DNA of 20,384 nt from an uncultured Prevotella sp. GTDB lineage: Bacteria; Bacteroidota; Bacteroidia; Bacteroidales; Bacteroidaceae. Below the pieces are notes generated by a model, which searched no databases, was not told the origin of the DNA, and worked only from the letters and a program-made list of their open reading frames with translations. The position numbers were made by a program, and so were the translations under genes. The first letter of the stretch is position 1. Every line of letters starts with the position of its first letter. The stretch spans positions 1 to 20,384 of the forward strand of contig CAKQFW010000011.1 of NCBI GenBank assembly GCA_934230965.1, given 5' to 3'. This document shows positions 1-6,934 of this stretch, piece by piece.

Positions 1-297
1 GTCGGTAACACGTACCACCACTTCTTTGCCGTTTGAGGGGTTGGTCACTTTTAGCAGTGTACCAAAAGGGTGTGTTTTGTGTGCGCAGGTAAGGCTGTCG
101 TGATGCAGCCTTTCTCCATTACTGGTGCGAGCACCAGTGGCACGTTTCGAATAGAACGAAGCCTTGCCCGTTTGCTGTGTCTTTGCCTTACGGCTTTTGT
201 TTTGCGCATTGGCCTGAGCAAGGCCCGTTATTAATGCAATTACAATTAAAAATAATACTTTAAACTCTGTCTTCTTAAAAATCTTTTTAATGATCAC
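1..297 (-). CDS. rlpA: RlpA-like double-psi beta-barrel protein (partial, N-terminal 99 residues)
   Basis: Reading the reverse strand from a GTG at 297 gives an open frame that runs off the left edge. Residues 1-31 form a basic, then hydrophobic, signal peptide ending ANA. Residues 42-99 match the RlpA core: GKASFYS, then [33 protein letters not shown]. RlpA proteins are cell-wall lytic transglycosylases that act on denuded glycan. The family's catalytic His and Asp correspond to H73 and D99, the last residue seen. GTG is chosen because no in-frame ATG lies between the upstream stop and the signal peptide, and residues 2-9 are the expected basic n-region. The gap to gdhA is only 36 bp with no visible promoter, so read-through from gdhA is likely. 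Family call is firm; enzymatic activity is inferred. Confidence 0.85.
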   Translation of the reverse strand, partial: MIIKKIFKKTEFKVLFLIVIALITGLAQANAQNKSRKAKTQQTGKASFYSKRATGARTSNGERLHHDSLTCAHKTHPFGTLLKVTNPSNGKEVVVRVTD

Positions 298-333
298 GTT
301 AAAAAAAGTTTGGTTAAACAGGGTGTGTGTGGT

Positions 334-1671
334 TTACACGATGCCCTGAGCCATCATGGCGTTGGCCACTTTCATAAAGCCTGCCACGTTTGCGCCCTTC
401 ACATAGTCGATGTATCCATCAGGCTGTGTTCCGTACTTGACGCATTGCTCATGGATGGAGTGCATGATATAATGCAGCTTTTCGTCCACCTCGTTTTCGC
501 TCCAGTTTAAGCGAATAGCATTCTGTGTCATTTCCAGTCCCGAGGTTGCCACACCGCCAGCATTGACGGCCTTCCCCGGCGCGAAGAGTTGATGTGCTGC
601 CACAAACTTGTCAACGGCTTCAGCGGTACAACCCATATTCGACACTTCGGCCACACACATTGTTCCGTTGTCGATGAGTTTTTGCGCGTCGTTGCCGTCC
701 AGTTCATTCTGCGTGGCGCACGTGAGAGCTATGTCCACCTTTTGTCCCCAAGGTTTCTCACCTGGGAAGAATGTGGCGCTGCTGTATTCGTCGGCATACG
801 GCTGGCAGATGTCGTTACCCGAGGCCCTTAATTCGAGCATATAGTCGATCTTTTCGCCGCTGATGCCTTCGGGGTCGTAGATGTATCCGTCGGGGCCGCT
901 GATGGTTACCACCTTGGCGCCCAGCTCGGTAGCCTTCTTTACGGCTCCCCATGCCACATTACCAAATCCGCTCACGGCAACGGTTTTGCCTTCGAGCGAT
1001 AGGCCGCGTGTGGCCAGCATCTGTTTTACAAAATACAGCGCACCGAAACCGGTGGCTTCGGGTCGGATTTTTGATCCTCCCCATTCAAGACCCTTTCCTG
1101 TTAGTACGCCTTCCCATTTGTGGGTAAGCTTTTTATACATGCCAAAGAGGTAGCCAATCTCGCGGGCTCCTACGCCGATATCGCCGGCTGGCACGTCTTC
1201 ATCGGGTCCGATATTGCGGTACAGTTCGGTCATAAATGCTTGGCAAAAGCGCATGACCTCAGCGTCTGACCGCCCACGTATAGAGAAGTCGGCACCACCT
1301 TTACCGCCACCCATTGGCAGTGTGGTAAGTGCGTTCTTGAATGTTTGTTCAAATCCGAGGAACTTGAGAATAGAGAGGTTTACCGAAGGATGGAACCTCA
1401 ATCCGCCTTTATACGGGCCAATGGCACTATTAAACTGCACGCGGTAGCCAATGTTTACATGCACCTCGCCTTTATCGTCGGTCCATGGCACGCGGAACGT
1501 GATAATACGTTCAGGCTCAACCAGTCTTTCAATGAGTTTTGCTTTTTCAAATTCGGGATGCTGATTATATACATCTTTGATTGACAGCAACACTTCTTTC
1601 ACAGCCTGAATATATTCGGGCTCACCCGGATGTCTACGTTCCAGGTCTTGGATAATTTTCTCAACGTTCAT
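334..1671 (-). CDS. gdhA: NADP-type glutamate dehydrogenase, hexameric
   Basis: Encodes 445 residues, the usual length of small hexameric GDH (E. coli GdhA is 447). It catalyses reversible reductive amination of 2-oxoglutarate with ammonia to glutamate, in the cytoplasm, and is a main ammonia-assimilation route in Bacteroidetes. The dimerisation/catalytic domain carries PYKGGLRFHP (substrate Lys at K88) and the family signature LPMGGGKGGADF with catalytic K124. PAGDIGVGAREIGYLFG follows, with D164. The Rossmann domain starts near residue 228, with SGFGNVA at 234-240. NADP preference is inferred from overall similarity to the assimilatory type and was not tested. The gene has its own promoter in the 126-bp gap behind the sensor kinase. 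No internal defects seen. Confidence 0.97.
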   Translation of the reverse strand: MNVEKIIQDLERRHPGEPEYIQAVKEVLLSIKDVYNQHPEFEKAKLIERLVEPERIITFRVPWTDDKGEVHVNIGYRVQFNSAIGPYKGGLRFHPSVNLSILKFLGFEQTFKNALTTLPMGGGKGGADFSIRGRSDAEVMRFCQAFMTELYRNIGPDEDVPAGDIGVGAREIGYLFGMYKKLTHKWEGVLTGKGLEWGGSKIRPEATGFGALYFVKQMLATRGLSLEGKTVAVSGFGNVAWGAVKKATELGAKVVTISGPDGYIYDPEGISGEKIDYMLELRASGNDICQPYADEYSSATFFPGEKPWGQKVDIALTCATQNELDGNDAQKLIDNGTMCVAEVSNMGCTAEAVDKFVAAHQLFAPGKAVNAGGVATSGLEMTQNAIRLNWSENEVDEKLHYIMHSIHEQCVKYGTQPDGYIDYVKGANVAGFMKVANAMMAQGIV

Positions 1672-1741
1672 AGTAGCAATCTTAGTTAGTATATTATAGT
1701 AAAAGGTCAGGTATTTGTGACTTTATGTAATGATCACGGTG

Positions 1742-1773
1742 CAAATGTAGTGTTTTTCTCTTTTAACGCCAAA
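1742..1773 (-). promoter_or_regulatory. Bacteroidetes-type promoter of gdhA
   Basis: On the reverse strand, TTTG (1773-1770), a 20-bp spacer, then TACATTTG (1749-1742) match the -33 TTTG / -7 TAnnTTTG consensus exactly. Transcription would begin near 1735, giving a leader of about 60 nt before the gdhA ATG at 1671. It lies directly after the sensor-kinase stop codon, so gdhA is probably an independent unit. Confidence 0.65.
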
Positions 1774-1797
1774 TATTTTTGCAGTATTTCACTTTTT

Positions 1798-4332
1798 TTA
1801 GTTGCATAATGGCTTGTTAATGTTTAATTTATCTTGTAACAACTGCTTTATGCGATTGAGCACTGCCGACAACTGTTGTGCCAGGCGTTGGCGCTCGTCG
1901 GGGGCGGTAAGTGCTATATTTTGGGGCGTTATGGGCATAAAAACGTCGTGCTCATCGGGCATAAGCATGGTGAGCAAGGGTAACGCCTTATGCGCTGCCT
2001 TTCCCACCTTATTTATATAAGTGGTTTCGGGAGAGGGAGCTTCGTTGCTGACAGAAGAGGCTTCGTTGCTGGCTGGGGGTGCAAGAAGCGCCAGATATTC
2101 GTCGATAGCCTTGGCGGTTTGCGTTAAGATGTCGCGTTCGGCCTCGGCGTCGCCCTCGGCAAAGGCGGTGAGCGGTGCAAAGAAGTCGGGCGTGTCGTCG
2201 GCCTGCGATTCGGGGGTCATGGTTTTGGGCACAAATGGCAGTCGGGTTACCTGTGTGAGTGTGGCCGCTAACGTGTTCAGAGAAAAGGGTTTGAGCAAAC
2301 AGGCATCAAAGCCCGCCTGGCGTAGGCGGGGCACCATGCTATCGTCGTGCGCCGTCATGGCCACCACCTTCATGTGGCTGTGGTCGATGTGGCGTATGAG
2401 GTCGGTGCCCGACATCTCTGGCATCTCAATATCGGTAAACAGCACATCAGGGTGATGCGTTGCTATGTTTTCGAGCGCCTCGGTTACATGCTGCGTGGAG
2501 AACACCTTTAATGTGGTGCCGCCCAACTGCGATAGCATCTCCCCCAAGAGTTGTAGTTGCAAGCCGTCATCGTCAATCACTAATATTGTGAGGCTTTGCT
2601 GAGCCAATGCGGGTGAAGAAGGGGCGGGCGAAAGAATTTCTGACGTAGCAGCCGCCGAGGTGGCTACCTTCATGGGTAGGCGCACGGTAAAGGTAGAGCC
2701 CTGGCCCACGGTAGACGTAACATGAATGGTGCCACCCAGCAGTTGCACCGTTTCGCGCGTGATAGACAATCCCAGACCTATGCCCTCAATGCCTTGTGCA
2801 CCTGGCAAGCGGGTAAAGGCATCAAACACACGGTGTTGCTCGTCAGAGGTCATTCCTCTACCCGTGTCGGCTACGGCCAGCGTCAGCCAGCCATCGGCCA
2901 GACGTAAGAAGATGGTTACGCCACCCTCGTCGGTATATTTTAGGGCGTTGCCCACCAGGTTGTTCAATATCTGTTTCACGCGGAAGGCGTCGGCCTTACA
3001 CATACGTTGCGCCCCCTCGTCGGCATCGGTTTGCAGCGTCAGGCCCTTACTCTGTGCCATGGGGCACATCTCGCCCACCACCTCATTGGCCAGACGCAGC
3101 GGCACAAACGATATGTTATGCAGTTCGGCTTTTCCGCTTTCTAACAGATGATAGTCGAGCAAGGCCGATACCAAGCGCTGCAGATGGGTGGCCGACGTGC
3201 CTATATTGGCGAGATAGCCCGTGGCCTTGGCGCCCTGCACATAAGGTTGTAACAGTGAGATAAAGCCTGCTATTGATGCCGCTGGCGCCTTGATATCGTG
3301 AGTGATGGTGAGCAAAAGGCGCTCGCGCTGCTGCATCAGCTTCTCGGTTTCGGCTTTGGCCTCAACAAGACGCTGACGGTGTAGGCGGTCGCGACGCACA
3401 TCGCGCAAGATATATGTGAGCAAGATGGCGGCCGAGCCAATGGCCATGAGGGCCAGCAGCACAATGCGTAAGATGGTGCCTTGGCGCGAGGTCATCGATT
3501 GGTCGACTGCTTTTCGTAAGGCTAGTTGCTCTGACTTTTGTATATCGCGCAGCAGCTGTCCTGTGCGGTCGGCTACCACCAAGCTAACCTGTTGCAGACG
3601 ACGGTAGCGACTGGTAACGGCATCTTGACGGCGGTTTGAAGCTTGTTTCTCGGCCAGCTGTATATCGGCCAGCACATGGGCCACCGAGTCGGCAATATCA
3701 ATGGCTTGCTGCATGCTGTCGGCCTGGGCCTGATGGGCAATGGTTGTGATGCCCACCGTGTCGGCATGCTGTCGGCGAAAGGCATCGCCAAGCCTACGAA
3801 AGAAGCCACGCTTGCTACGTTCAACCTCATACACCGTTTCATGGCGCAACACGTTTCCGGTGGTTTTAGGGTGTATCACCACCGAGTCGCGCCCATCTTG
3901 CAATGCCTTTACCCTACTACGATAATAGGCTTCGCGATGGTCGGCGCCCAGCAGTTCGGTCACCTTTTGGGTGTTGTCGCGTTTTTGCTGCATATATACC
4001 AACAAGGTGTCGACACGCTTGCGCTGGTTGCCCGCCACCAACAGCTGGCGTAGCTGCTGCGCCTTGGTCATCACCTCGGTGAGTGAACGGTCGAAGTGTG
4101 GCCACGCCTCGGCATTGCCCAGTAGCACGGCACGCTCGGCATTGCTGGTTTCGAGCATAGCACACACCAGGCTGTCAACCACATCGCGTCGGTGCACCAT
4201 CTGGTCAGAGGCTTCGTTCACCGCTACAAGCGAACGGCTATTGTCGTAGGTCATCCATGTAGACGCCATGAGCACACATGCCAGCACGCCATAGCCTGCC
4301 CATATTTTTGCTTTTATTCCGAATTTCTTCAT
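1798..4332 (-). CDS. Hybrid sensor histidine kinase with receiver and Hpt-like tail
   Basis: Encodes 844 residues. Order: TM helix about 10-28; a long, mostly helical periplasmic sensor region 29-287; TM helix 288-309; short coiled coil; HisKA with H-box ITHDIKAP (phospho-His H345); HATPase with N-box QILNNLVGNALKYT (N458/N462), G1 VADTGRGM (D489) and G2 EGIGLGLSIT. An Ala/Ser/Pro linker (555-580) leads to a receiver domain with D587/D588, phospho-acceptor D634 in LFTDIEMPE and K681. The C-terminal 715-844 looks like a divergent Hpt domain: H781 in KVGKAAHKALPLL is the only good candidate phospho-His. A His-Asp-His relay passing phosphate to the separate sigma54 regulator (6593-5154) is inferred from gene proximity. 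The signal sensed is unknown. It has its own promoter. Confidence 0.93.
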   Translation of the reverse strand: MKKFGIKAKIWAGYGVLACVLMASTWMTYDNSRSLVAVNEASDQMVHRRDVVDSLVCAMLETSNAERAVLLGNAEAWPHFDRSLTEVMTKAQQLRQLLVAGNQRKRVDTLLVYMQQKRDNTQKVTELLGADHREAYYRSRVKALQDGRDSVVIHPKTTGNVLRHETVYEVERSKRGFFRRLGDAFRRQHADTVGITTIAHQAQADSMQQAIDIADSVAHVLADIQLAEKQASNRRQDAVTSRYRRLQQVSLVVADRTGQLLRDIQKSEQLALRKAVDQSMTSRQGTILRIVLLALMAIGSAAILLTYILRDVRRDRLHRQRLVEAKAETEKLMQQRERLLLTITHDIKAPAASIAGFISLLQPYVQGAKATGYLANIGTSATHLQRLVSALLDYHLLESGKAELHNISFVPLRLANEVVGEMCPMAQSKGLTLQTDADEGAQRMCKADAFRVKQILNNLVGNALKYTDEGGVTIFLRLADGWLTLAVADTGRGMTSDEQHRVFDAFTRLPGAQGIEGIGLGLSITRETVQLLGGTIHVTSTVGQGSTFTVRLPMKVATSAAATSEILSPAPSSPALAQQSLTILVIDDDGLQLQLLGEMLSQLGGTTLKVFSTQHVTEALENIATHHPDVLFTDIEMPEMSGTDLIRHIDHSHMKVVAMTAHDDSMVPRLRQAGFDACLLKPFSLNTLAATLTQVTRLPFVPKTMTPESQADDTPDFFAPLTAFAEGDAEAERDILTQTAKAIDEYLALLAPPASNEASSVSNEAPSPETTYINKVGKAAHKALPLLTMLMPDEHDVFMPITPQNIALTAPDERQRLAQQLSAVLNRIKQLLQDKLNINKPLCN

Positions 4333-4387
4333 ACAGTAAAAAATGTATCGTCAACACCTTATGACGATTGGGTTATCATTCATATTG

Positions 4388-4419
4388 CAAAGATAACGAT
4401 CCTTCCGCAAGTATGCAAA
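4388..4419 (-). promoter_or_regulatory. Bacteroidetes-type promoter of the sensor kinase
   Basis: Reverse strand TTTG (4419-4416), 20 bp, TATCTTTG (4395-4388) is an exact housekeeping-sigma consensus match. Predicted start near 4381, leader about 50 nt. The kinase is therefore probably expressed constitutively and separately from the sigma54-driven gene just upstream. Confidence 0.65.
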
Positions 4420-4561
4420 TTATGCATTAACCGAAAGCGTAACACGCTGATCAAGGGGCATAGAAACAAAAAAATGCCGCCTACACGTTTCGTTAACGAG
4501 CCGTGCGGGCGACAATTATCATTTAAACAAACTTTATACGGGGAAATAGGAAACCTATCTT

Positions 4562-4891
4562 TTACTCGGCAGGAGCTTCAGTAGCGGGGGTTTCCTGTGC
4601 AGGAGCCTCAGTAGCGGGAGTCTCTTGTGCCGGAGTCTCAGTAGCGGGTGCCTCTTGTGCCGGTGCTTCCTGTGCGGGCTGTTCTACAGCGTGAGCCTCT
4701 TGTGCGGGGGCCTCAACAGCGGGCTGTTCAGTAGCGGGCTGTTCAGTGGCGGGTGTTACCGAGTCGGTACTGGTGATAACCGTATCTATTGGCGCTGCGC
4801 CAGTCTGGTTCATTACATACTCGTGAGCAAAAGCGTTGCTTACTGATACCATAACGATTGATGCGATAGCTGCAAAAAATAACTTTTTCAT
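4562..4891 (-). CDS. Small secreted Ala/Pro/Glu-rich repeat protein, probable sigma54 target
   Basis: Encodes 109 residues. Residues 1-22 are a clear signal peptide (MKKLFFAAIA..., ending SNAFA before HE). There is no lipobox Cys, so it should be free in the periplasm or secreted. Residues 23-46 are a short Thr/Ser-rich stretch. Residues 47-109 consist almost entirely of five-residue units of the form (A/T)PA(Q/T)E, strongly acidic and predicted disordered. Near the C-terminus PAQE and PATE units alternate as a 10-residue super-repeat. Codons for equivalent positions differ (ccg/ccc/cct, caa/cag), so the repeat is kept at protein level rather than being a recent DNA expansion. It sits between the kinase and sigma54 regulator genes and has a consensus sigma54 promoter. 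Function is not recognised; a wall-associated or envelope-stress spacer protein is conceivable. No folded domain is visible. Confidence 0.85.
   Translation of the reverse strand: MKKLFFAAIASIVMVSVSNAFAHEYVMNQTGAAPIDTVITSTDSVTPATEQPATEQPAVEAPAQEAHAVEQPAQEAPAQEAPATETPAQETPATEAPAQETPATEAPAE
4565..4753 (-). repeat. In-gene 15-bp/30-bp repeat encoding (A/T)PA(Q/T)E units
   Basis: About twelve pentapeptide units, some degenerate, cover residues 47-109 of the small secreted protein. The last units alternate PAQE and PATE, giving a 30-bp higher-order period with synonymous differences between copies. Such a tract could vary in copy number between strains. Confidence 0.8.
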
Positions 4892-4949
4892 ATGCGTTGC
4901 GTTTAAAAATTAATAATGTTACTTTATTTTACTTTTTGAACATTGCAAC

Positions 4950-4977
4950 GTTTGTTGTTGTTTGTTGTTGTTGTAAC
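4950..4977 (-). repeat. CAA-triplet-rich leader of the repeat-protein gene
   Basis: The reverse strand reads as runs of ACAACAACA separated by single extra A's, inside the predicted 5' leader (about 4991-4892) of the small secreted protein. A CAA-rich leader would be unstructured. No other function is evident. Confidence 0.6.
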
Positions 4978-5002
4978 TTGTTGCGCCGTTCACTTATCAT
5001 AG

Positions 5003-5018
5003 TGCAACCAGCGTGCCA
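5003..5018 (-). promoter_or_regulatory. Consensus sigma54 (-24/-12) promoter of the small secreted protein
   Basis: Reverse strand TGGCAC (5018-5013), GCTGG, TTGCA (5007-5003) is a full match to TGGCAC-N5-TTGCA, with the invariant GG (5017-5016) and GC (5005-5004) correctly spaced. Transcription should begin near 4992, about 100 nt before the ATG at 4891. No TAnnTTTG box was found for this gene. A sigma54 activator gene ends 135 bp upstream. Confidence 0.8.
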
Positions 5019-5092
5019 AAAACAACTGAAAAAGTTTAAATAGTTGATAATCAGTACTTACACATCATACCATACAAAAAGCAAGGTTGTAG

Positions 5093-5128
5093 AAAGTGTG
5101 GAAGACGTGTAGAAACTATCCACACTTT
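5093..5128. promoter_or_regulatory. 10-bp inverted repeat, candidate sigma54-activator binding site
   Basis: AAAGTGTGGA (5093-5102) and TCCACACTTT (5119-5128) are perfect inverted repeats around a 16-bp centre. The element lies about 100-135 bp upstream of the predicted sigma54 start, the normal place for an upstream activating sequence bound by a Fis-type dimer. It also lies 26 bp past the regulator's stop codon, so a transcript hairpin or terminator is the alternative; the nearest U-tract is poorly placed for that. Confidence 0.5.
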
Positions 5129-5153
5129 TCTGTAGAAGGGTGTGTTGAGGGGG

Positions 5154-6593
5154 CTACGCCATTCCCCACTTTTCCATCTTGTTATAGATGGTTTTGCGGT
5201 CGATGCCCAGCAATCGGGCAGCCTTGGCCTTATTACCACCAGTTTGGCGTAGCGCTTCTTCTATACGTTGGCGCTCGGTAGCCTCATCATGAAGCGTGGT
5301 TATGGCATTGTGGCGCACGGGGCCCATGGCCTGTTGCAGCTCGGTAGCAGTTATCTGGCTGCCACGGGCCAGCAACACGGCACGCTTCATCACATTATTT
5401 AGTTCGCGCAGGTTGCCAGGCCACGAGTGCTGCACCAGCAGTTCGGCAGCAGCAGCGTCAAGGCCATCAATCTGTCGTTGCAGCTCGGCATTGGCTTGAC
5501 GAATAAAGAGGTCGGCAAAAAGAAAGATGTCATTGCCACGCTCGCGCAACTGGGGCATATATATCGTAAACTCGTTGATGCGGTGATACAAATCTTCACG
5601 AAAACGACCTTCGGCCACAGCCTGCTCCAGGTTCTCATTAGTGGCACACACCAGGCGTATGTCTACCGTTATTTCACGGTCGCCACCCACAGGGCGTATG
5701 CGGCGTTCTTGCAAGGCGCGCAACAGCTGCACTTGCACATCATAGCTCAGGTTGCCCACCTCGTCAAGAAACAAGGTTCCGCCATTGGCCACCTCAAAGG
5801 CGCCACGCTTGTCGGCATCGGCACCCGTAAACGAGCCCTTCTTATGGCCAAAAAACTCTGAGGCGGCCACATCTTTAGGTATGGCGCCACAGTCGAGGGC
5901 AAAGAAGGGTTTGTCTTTGCGCGCACTAAGCTCGTGTATGCGGCGCGCCACATACTCTTTACCTGTGCCGCTGGCACCCAGAATGAGCACCGACATGGGT
6001 GTGGGTGCCACCAATCGAACATAATCGTATAGCTGGCGCGAGGCTTCGCTCTTGCCTTCTAAGTATTTGGGCACTGAGGCCGAGGGCGTATTGGCCGCAG
6101 CAGCAGTATTAGCATTGGCCGAAGAGGCCGAAACAGAAGCCTTGCCTGTAGAGGCTGACGCCTTATCTGCCGAAGCAGAGGCCGACGACATGGGCGCAGC
6201 CTGAACCACAGACGCGGCAGTGGACGCAGCTTTCAAGGCATCGTTTATCTTTTGTAGCAAGATGTCGGGCTGCACAGGTTTGGCTATATAGTCGGCGGCT
6301 CCCGACTTCATAGCCAGCACCGCATTTTGCACTTCGGCATAATGCGTCATCACAATGAAGGGCACGGCAATGTTGCGCTTACGCATCCAGTTGAGCAAGA
6401 AAAGGCCATCGTGGTCGGGCAGTCGGAGGTCAGACAGTATTAGGTTCACGCTGTCGGCCCCACCCTCAGTCAGCCATCGGGCAGCGGCTCCCACATTGGT
6501 AACCTTTTCTACACTAAAACCTTTTTTCTTTAGCCATGTTTGCAGCATGGTGCCAAAAGCCAAGTCGTCTTCTACAATCAATATCTGTTTCAT
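5154..6593 (-). CDS. Sigma54-dependent response regulator (REC-AAA+-Fis HTH)
   Basis: Encodes 479 residues from ATG 6593. Receiver domain 1-121: acidic D9/D10, phospho-acceptor D55 (LILSDLRLPD), T83, K105. Residues 122-176 are a low-complexity Ala/Ser linker. The AAA+ activator domain follows: Walker A GASGTGKE (206-213), sigma54-contact loop GSFTGA (253-258, a Ser variant of GAFTGA), Walker B GGTLFLDE (271-278), and arginine-containing FREDLYHRIN (331-340). The Fis-type helix-turn-helix is GGNKAKAARLLGIDRKTIYNKM (split near 452-473). NtrC-class proteins open sigma54 promoters after phosphorylation. An in-frame upstream ATG at 6692 is rejected because the promoter -7 box falls inside that extension and MKQILIVEDD is the normal receiver start. 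Likely partner: the hybrid kinase; likely target: the sigma54 promoter at 5018-5003. Confidence 0.95.
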   Translation of the reverse strand: MKQILIVEDDLAFGTMLQTWLKKKGFSVEKVTNVGAAARWLTEGGADSVNLILSDLRLPDHDGLFLLNWMRKRNIAVPFIVMTHYAEVQNAVLAMKSGAADYIAKPVQPDILLQKINDALKAASTAASVVQAAPMSSASASADKASASTGKASVSASSANANTAAAANTPSASVPKYLEGKSEASRQLYDYVRLVAPTPMSVLILGASGTGKEYVARRIHELSARKDKPFFALDCGAIPKDVAASEFFGHKKGSFTGADADKRGAFEVANGGTLFLDEVGNLSYDVQVQLLRALQERRIRPVGGDREITVDIRLVCATNENLEQAVAEGRFREDLYHRINEFTIYMPQLRERGNDIFLFADLFIRQANAELQRQIDGLDAAAAELLVQHSWPGNLRELNNVMKRAVLLARGSQITATELQQAMGPVRHNAITTLHDEATERQRIEEALRQTGGNKAKAARLLGIDRKTIYNKMEKWGMA

Positions 6594-6646
6594 CCTACGT
6601 ATCGTCTTTTTTAATGCTAACGTTCTTTGAACAATATTACTGTATG

Positions 6647-6680
6647 CAAAGTTACAAAAAACACTTGTAACAATGCCAAA
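6647..6680 (-). promoter_or_regulatory. Bacteroidetes-type promoter of the sigma54 regulator
   Basis: Reverse strand TTTG (6680-6677), 22 bp, TAACTTTG (6654-6647). The -7 box is exact; the spacer is slightly long. Predicted start near 6640, leader about 47 nt. It shares the 341-bp divergent gap (6594-6934) with the adhesin promoter; apart from these two promoters nothing else was recognised in the gap. Confidence 0.5.
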
Positions 6681-6791
6681 GCCCTGATACATTTATATTT
6701 TTAACACAACAAATGGTAATTTATCAGCAACAAATACTTTACAATGCCCACCTTATTACACACAAAAAGTAGAAAAAAGAAAGAGAAAACA

Positions 6792-6821
6792 TTTATTTTT
6801 CAGATAATATGTTTATCTTTG
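6792..6821 (+). promoter_or_regulatory. Bacteroidetes-type promoter of the large adhesin gene
   Basis: TATCTTTG (6814-6821) is an exact -7 box. The -33 element is a near match, TTTA (6792-6795), 18 bp upstream. Start near 6828 gives a leader of about 107 nt, beginning with a small TATAAC...GTTATA hairpin (6827-6848). Confidence 0.5.
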
Positions 6822-6934
6822 CCACATATAACGCTACATTTTGTTATATTCTTACATTCTTTAAGCAATACGTAACAAGAGATAAAGAGAATTACTACAA
6901 AAACAGTAAATACATACCATAAATAATTATAACT

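Noticed and set aside
289..1738. An 11-base word CGTGATCATTA shared by the rlpA start and the gdhA leader
   Set aside because: One such match within 1.4 kb is plausible by chance, and there is no further flanking similarity.
2021..2455. Long open frames antisense to the sensor kinase, regulator, gdhA and adhesin genes
   Set aside because: They lie wholly within genes with clear conserved motifs, show no domains, and arise from the G+C-biased codon use of the real frame.
4546..4558. ATAGG-AAA-CCTAT hairpin just after the small repeat protein as terminator
   Set aside because: The stem is only 5 bp and is followed by two T's then CCCC, too weak to call.
6594..6692. In-frame upstream ATG extending the sigma54 regulator by 33 residues
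   Set aside because: The promoter -7 box (6647-6654) falls inside the extension, and the receiver domain normally begins at MKQILIVEDD.
6712..6731. Possible second sigma54 promoter (TGGTAATTTATCAGC, plus strand) ahead of the adhesin
   Set aside because: GG and GC spacing fits, but both boxes are poor matches, and an exact TAnnTTTG box follows closer to the gene.
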